The translations under genes and the position numbers were made by a program. A DNA stretch of 64,000 nt, from the NCBI GenBank assembly GCA_003342815.1, contig PTEX01000012.1, positions 6,395,825 through 6,459,824 on the forward strand, read 5' to 3'. Below, piece after piece: positions 61,201-64,000 of the stretch; positions within the stretch are counted from its first letter, which is position 1; the number at the start of each line of letters is the position of its first letter. The notes below the pieces were generated by a model that was given only the letters and a program-made list of their open reading frames with translations, did not search any database and was not told the origin of the DNA. Source of the DNA: Eudromia elegans. Taxonomy: Eukaryota > Chordata > Aves > Tinamiformes > Tinamidae.

Positions 61201-62489
61201 ATTCCAGAAGTACCTTCTGTAATCCAATATTGTGAGATCCAGAAAACTGAAATTTTCCATATGCTCTGAATTTCTGCAGAAATGGCATGCAGGGAGCGTG
61301 AGCACTGGCTCCTATTGCCATCCACATTGAGAGCCTAGCAGGAAATGATGCTCTTCCCTCCTCGCTTCAGCCTCCACCTTCCTTGCTTAGGAAAGCAGGC
61401 ATGGAGTAGGGGTAAGGGCATGGATGCAGGGACTGCCTGAATTCTGTCTGGTCTTCCCACTTTTCACCCTACTTTTCTTTTTGTGGGAGCATTAACATAA
61501 CAGCCTCATTCACTAACACCTTGTAGGGGCAACCAGAAGGCACCAGAAGGCTCAGGTGACTTCTGTGAGTGATATTCACTGAGCTATTTTGACCCTAGAA
61601 GAGGTTTAAATGGTGACTGTCACACGTATTGCTCAGATGACTATGTGTATTTTGTTTCACAGTTGGATTTTTTGTTCCACAGGTGTGTGAGGAATGGACA
61701 CTAAAATTTACACAATAAAAGTCATGGAGCAGGAACTCTTTATTTTGTCTGTACAAGAGAATGGAGACCTGGTCCTTTACTGGAGCTGTAGTAATGCAAT
61801 AATTATCTTAGTAAAAATATACAGAAAAAAAAAAAACCTCAAATATAAAGGTGAAGAATACATTATTCCTAAATGTAGCCATAAATATTTATGTCCCTGC
61901 AGTGCTTTAAATTGGAATTCAGATTAGGACATATTTTGCTATGCAAACATCAAGACAATTTCATCCCAAAGGCAAAAGTGTGAAAACATAGACAGCAGGT
62001 ATTATAAAAATAAGAATATAGAAATTGAAGAGTAACAGACTTCTTAATTACATTTATTTACCAGCTGAGTCAAAAGTCAGAAGGAAAGAAAGATGTGAAA
62101 GACAAAAAATTATCATCACTTGTTTAACTATAATCAAGTTATTCAAACTTTTCTAATCAACTGGTAAGAAAACATTGCATGTTTTAGAGAAAAAGAAACT
62201 TTTTGATGGAAGACGGAAAGTGAAAGAATTCATGTGTAAGACTGAAAAGACTGAAATAACAGAACTTTTTTAGGTCAGTGATAATAAAAGGACCCTCTTC
62301 TTCCAGAGAAGGTAAATAAGAAACTCAATAGAGCCAGCAGATGGAACAGGTAGTCAGAGCAACATGGTAGAAAACTGCAAATTCTTGCAAGAAAGTCCGT
62401 ATTAGTTGCTATTAGTTGCTGTGCAATAGTGAATTTGGCATATACACTTGATTCCAGAAAATAAAAAGGGGGAGGAGGAAGAAAATACC

Positions 62490-62513
62490 TTTTTTTTTTT
62501 TTTTTTTTTTTTT
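62490..62513. repeat. Poly-T tract (24)
   Basis: 24 uninterrupted T in the large upstream intron, next to a purine-rich stretch (GGGGGAGGAGGAAGAAAA). No recognisable element adjoins it. Confidence 0.95.
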
Positions 62514-64000
62514 GCATTAGTGATACCTGATTTGCTTTCACATTGAAGCTGAGCATCTGATAATTAACCTACATAAAGCAAAAAAGAACGCACTGTAGGT
62601 TTATAGTCATTTTCATTAAATTACTAGTTTCTGAGACTGGAAGGAAACTGGGAATTTTTAATTTCCAGGCAGAGACAAAACAGAGACAAAACTAAAAATG
62701 AAGCTGGTTAAAAGAGATTTGAAAAATGGATTTCAAGCATCTAGCTTTCCACAGTAACCTGCTTTTTACATGTATTTAAACAGTTGTTCCAGAGCTACAG
62801 TGTTCTTGTAGGAACAGTAAAGAAGACTTAGCAAAGCTTGTTTTTTCCTTTTTTTTTTTGTTCTTTGTCATGTTTCTTTAAGCATTATGTTACAAAATTT
62901 GATTTTCTTTTGTTAAGAAAGTGCAATTAATGGCTCCACTCGAAAGAAAAGGTTTGCTTATAGCACTCTAAGTATAATGTATGTGTGGTTATTGATTCCT
63001 AAGGGCGTACAATAGTAGAAAATTGAGAAGTGTAATAGATCTCCTGCTGTTTTATGAATAATAGCAATGAAACTATAGTCTTCAAAGATGGAACTATGAC
63101 ACTATGATTCAGACTAGTCAAAAAAATCCTTTGTACTACAAAATCCATTATAAAATGTCACATGTAAACACAATGGGATAGAAATATTAGATGTGACCCA
63201 AGGTTTTAAGAAAATATGAGTATTGCAATGGAGATGTTTAGTTGCCTTGATTTATCGTTTCAATTGCAGAATCTGACTCCTTCCTGAATAGTGGTATCAC
63301 GCTAGAGCACCTTAATTGATTCACATTTGGGATCTTTGAATATTTGGGAAACACAGTATAGACAGTAACATAGTATAGAAGACACAGAGTATATAAGTAT
63401 ATATAAATATATGAGATACCAAGTCCTGACAGTAAATATTTTATTAGAGGGTTATTAACCACACTAGATACCTAAAAAAATGAAAAGCGCCTCCCTTCAG
63501 CTCTTCCAGAAGCTCTTCACAAACACAGGAGAACAGATCATGCTTTCTTTCTGATAATCATAGTTCCTGCAAAATGTTTTCTTCTAAAGACTGCATAAGA
63601 AGCATTCAGGCTAGAAGAAAAGGCAACACAGTGATCATGCTATCACTATGTTAAAATTTGTTACTGGTGGCCACACACTAAACAGAGGGGGTACAGAACA
63701 CAGTACTTCAAACTCTCAGTTGAAAAGAGGTAGTGAAAAATCTGCTTAATATATATTACTGGATTTTCAACTCCAGTACTCTGAAATCAACACATAGATG
63801 GTCTAAAAGATGAAGAAAGGTTAACAAAGGAGAAATTACATCTTCAAGCATTTTTAACATCAAGATTATTGTATTACAATACCAAAACATGCCCTGAAGC
63901 AATATCTGCAATCCCTGTATAAAATGTATCTCTTACTTTTGTACTCAGAATTGTTTGGTTAAATTTTCTATATGGTAGTAATTTATGAAAATAATATTGA

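Larger units (their letters stand above)
45620..64000 (-). other. PPFIA2: PPFIA2 intron upstream of exon 1 of window (at least 18.4 kb)
   Basis: I searched for the preceding family exon (segment LEEELAAANQE) and did not find it, so the intron probably extends past the window. Contents are a decayed CR1 tail, AAGG, AT and degenerate repeats, four long poly-T tracts, short palindromes (53,434-53,455; 59,283-59,308), the possible retrocopy at 50,683 and the candidate terminal exon at 57,499. A GC-rich block at about 54,760-55,330 has a 139-codon plus-strand frame that begins with TTG and has no recognisable domain. Confidence 0.75.

Noticed and set aside
61694-61927. 77-codon plus-strand frame starting with a good ATG
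   Set aside because: Passes through a poly-A run, has no recognisable domain and no gene context.
1-64000. Bacterial- or phage-type systems (CRISPR arrays, operons, toxin-antitoxin, retrons)
   Set aside because: The window is vertebrate intronic DNA with a spliced gene; no such features are present.

Overview
This is a 64 kb stretch of a vertebrate nuclear genome, most likely a bird. It is AT-rich, nearly all intronic, and carries CR1 LINE sequence. One CR1 copy still has an open 300-codon reverse-transcriptase frame and ends in the ATTCTATG 3' octamer repeat typical of avian CR1. Nothing bacterial or viral was seen: no operons, CRISPR arrays, tRNAs or rRNAs.

One protein-coding gene can be supported. 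It is the middle part of PPFIA2 (liprin-alpha-2), transcribed from the minus strand. Fifteen constitutive-looking coding exons can be placed to the base, running from 45,619 down to 2,514. They join in one uninterrupted frame of 1,997 nt (about 665 codons), equivalent to roughly residues 215-880 of a protein of about 1,250 residues. They encode the second half of the N-terminal coiled coil, the acidic and Ser/Pro/Thr-rich linker, and the basic segment before the SAM domains. The 5' exons lie beyond the right edge and the three SAM domains beyond the left edge. Liprin-alpha-2 is a presynaptic active-zone scaffold. Its coiled coil binds partners such as RIM and ELKS, and its SAM region binds LAR-type receptor phosphatases and CASK.

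Layout, right to left in the direction of transcription: 64,000-45,620 is one large intron with an (AAGG)n array, an (AT)n array, poly-T tracts, a decayed CR1 tail and two unassigned exon- or retrocopy-like segments. 45,619-29,572 holds four phase-0 coiled-coil exons separated by introns of up to 11.8 kb, including an assembly gap (38,562-39,203) next to a pyrimidine pentanucleotide array. 22,829-15,180 holds a tight exon cluster. 15,179-11,227 is an intron carrying the antisense CR1. 11,226-2,514 holds the linker exons, including a 30-nt microexon.

The most interesting items are an extra in-frame 87-bp exon at 22,743-22,829 that fits between two coiled-coil exons, the 30-nt microexon with a UGC motif and a strong branch-point match upstream, a very poor donor site after the exon at 31,479, a perfect 22-bp inverted repeat at 42,834-43,005, and a possible poly(A)-tailed retrocopy at 50,656-50,940. 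No new multi-gene system was found.
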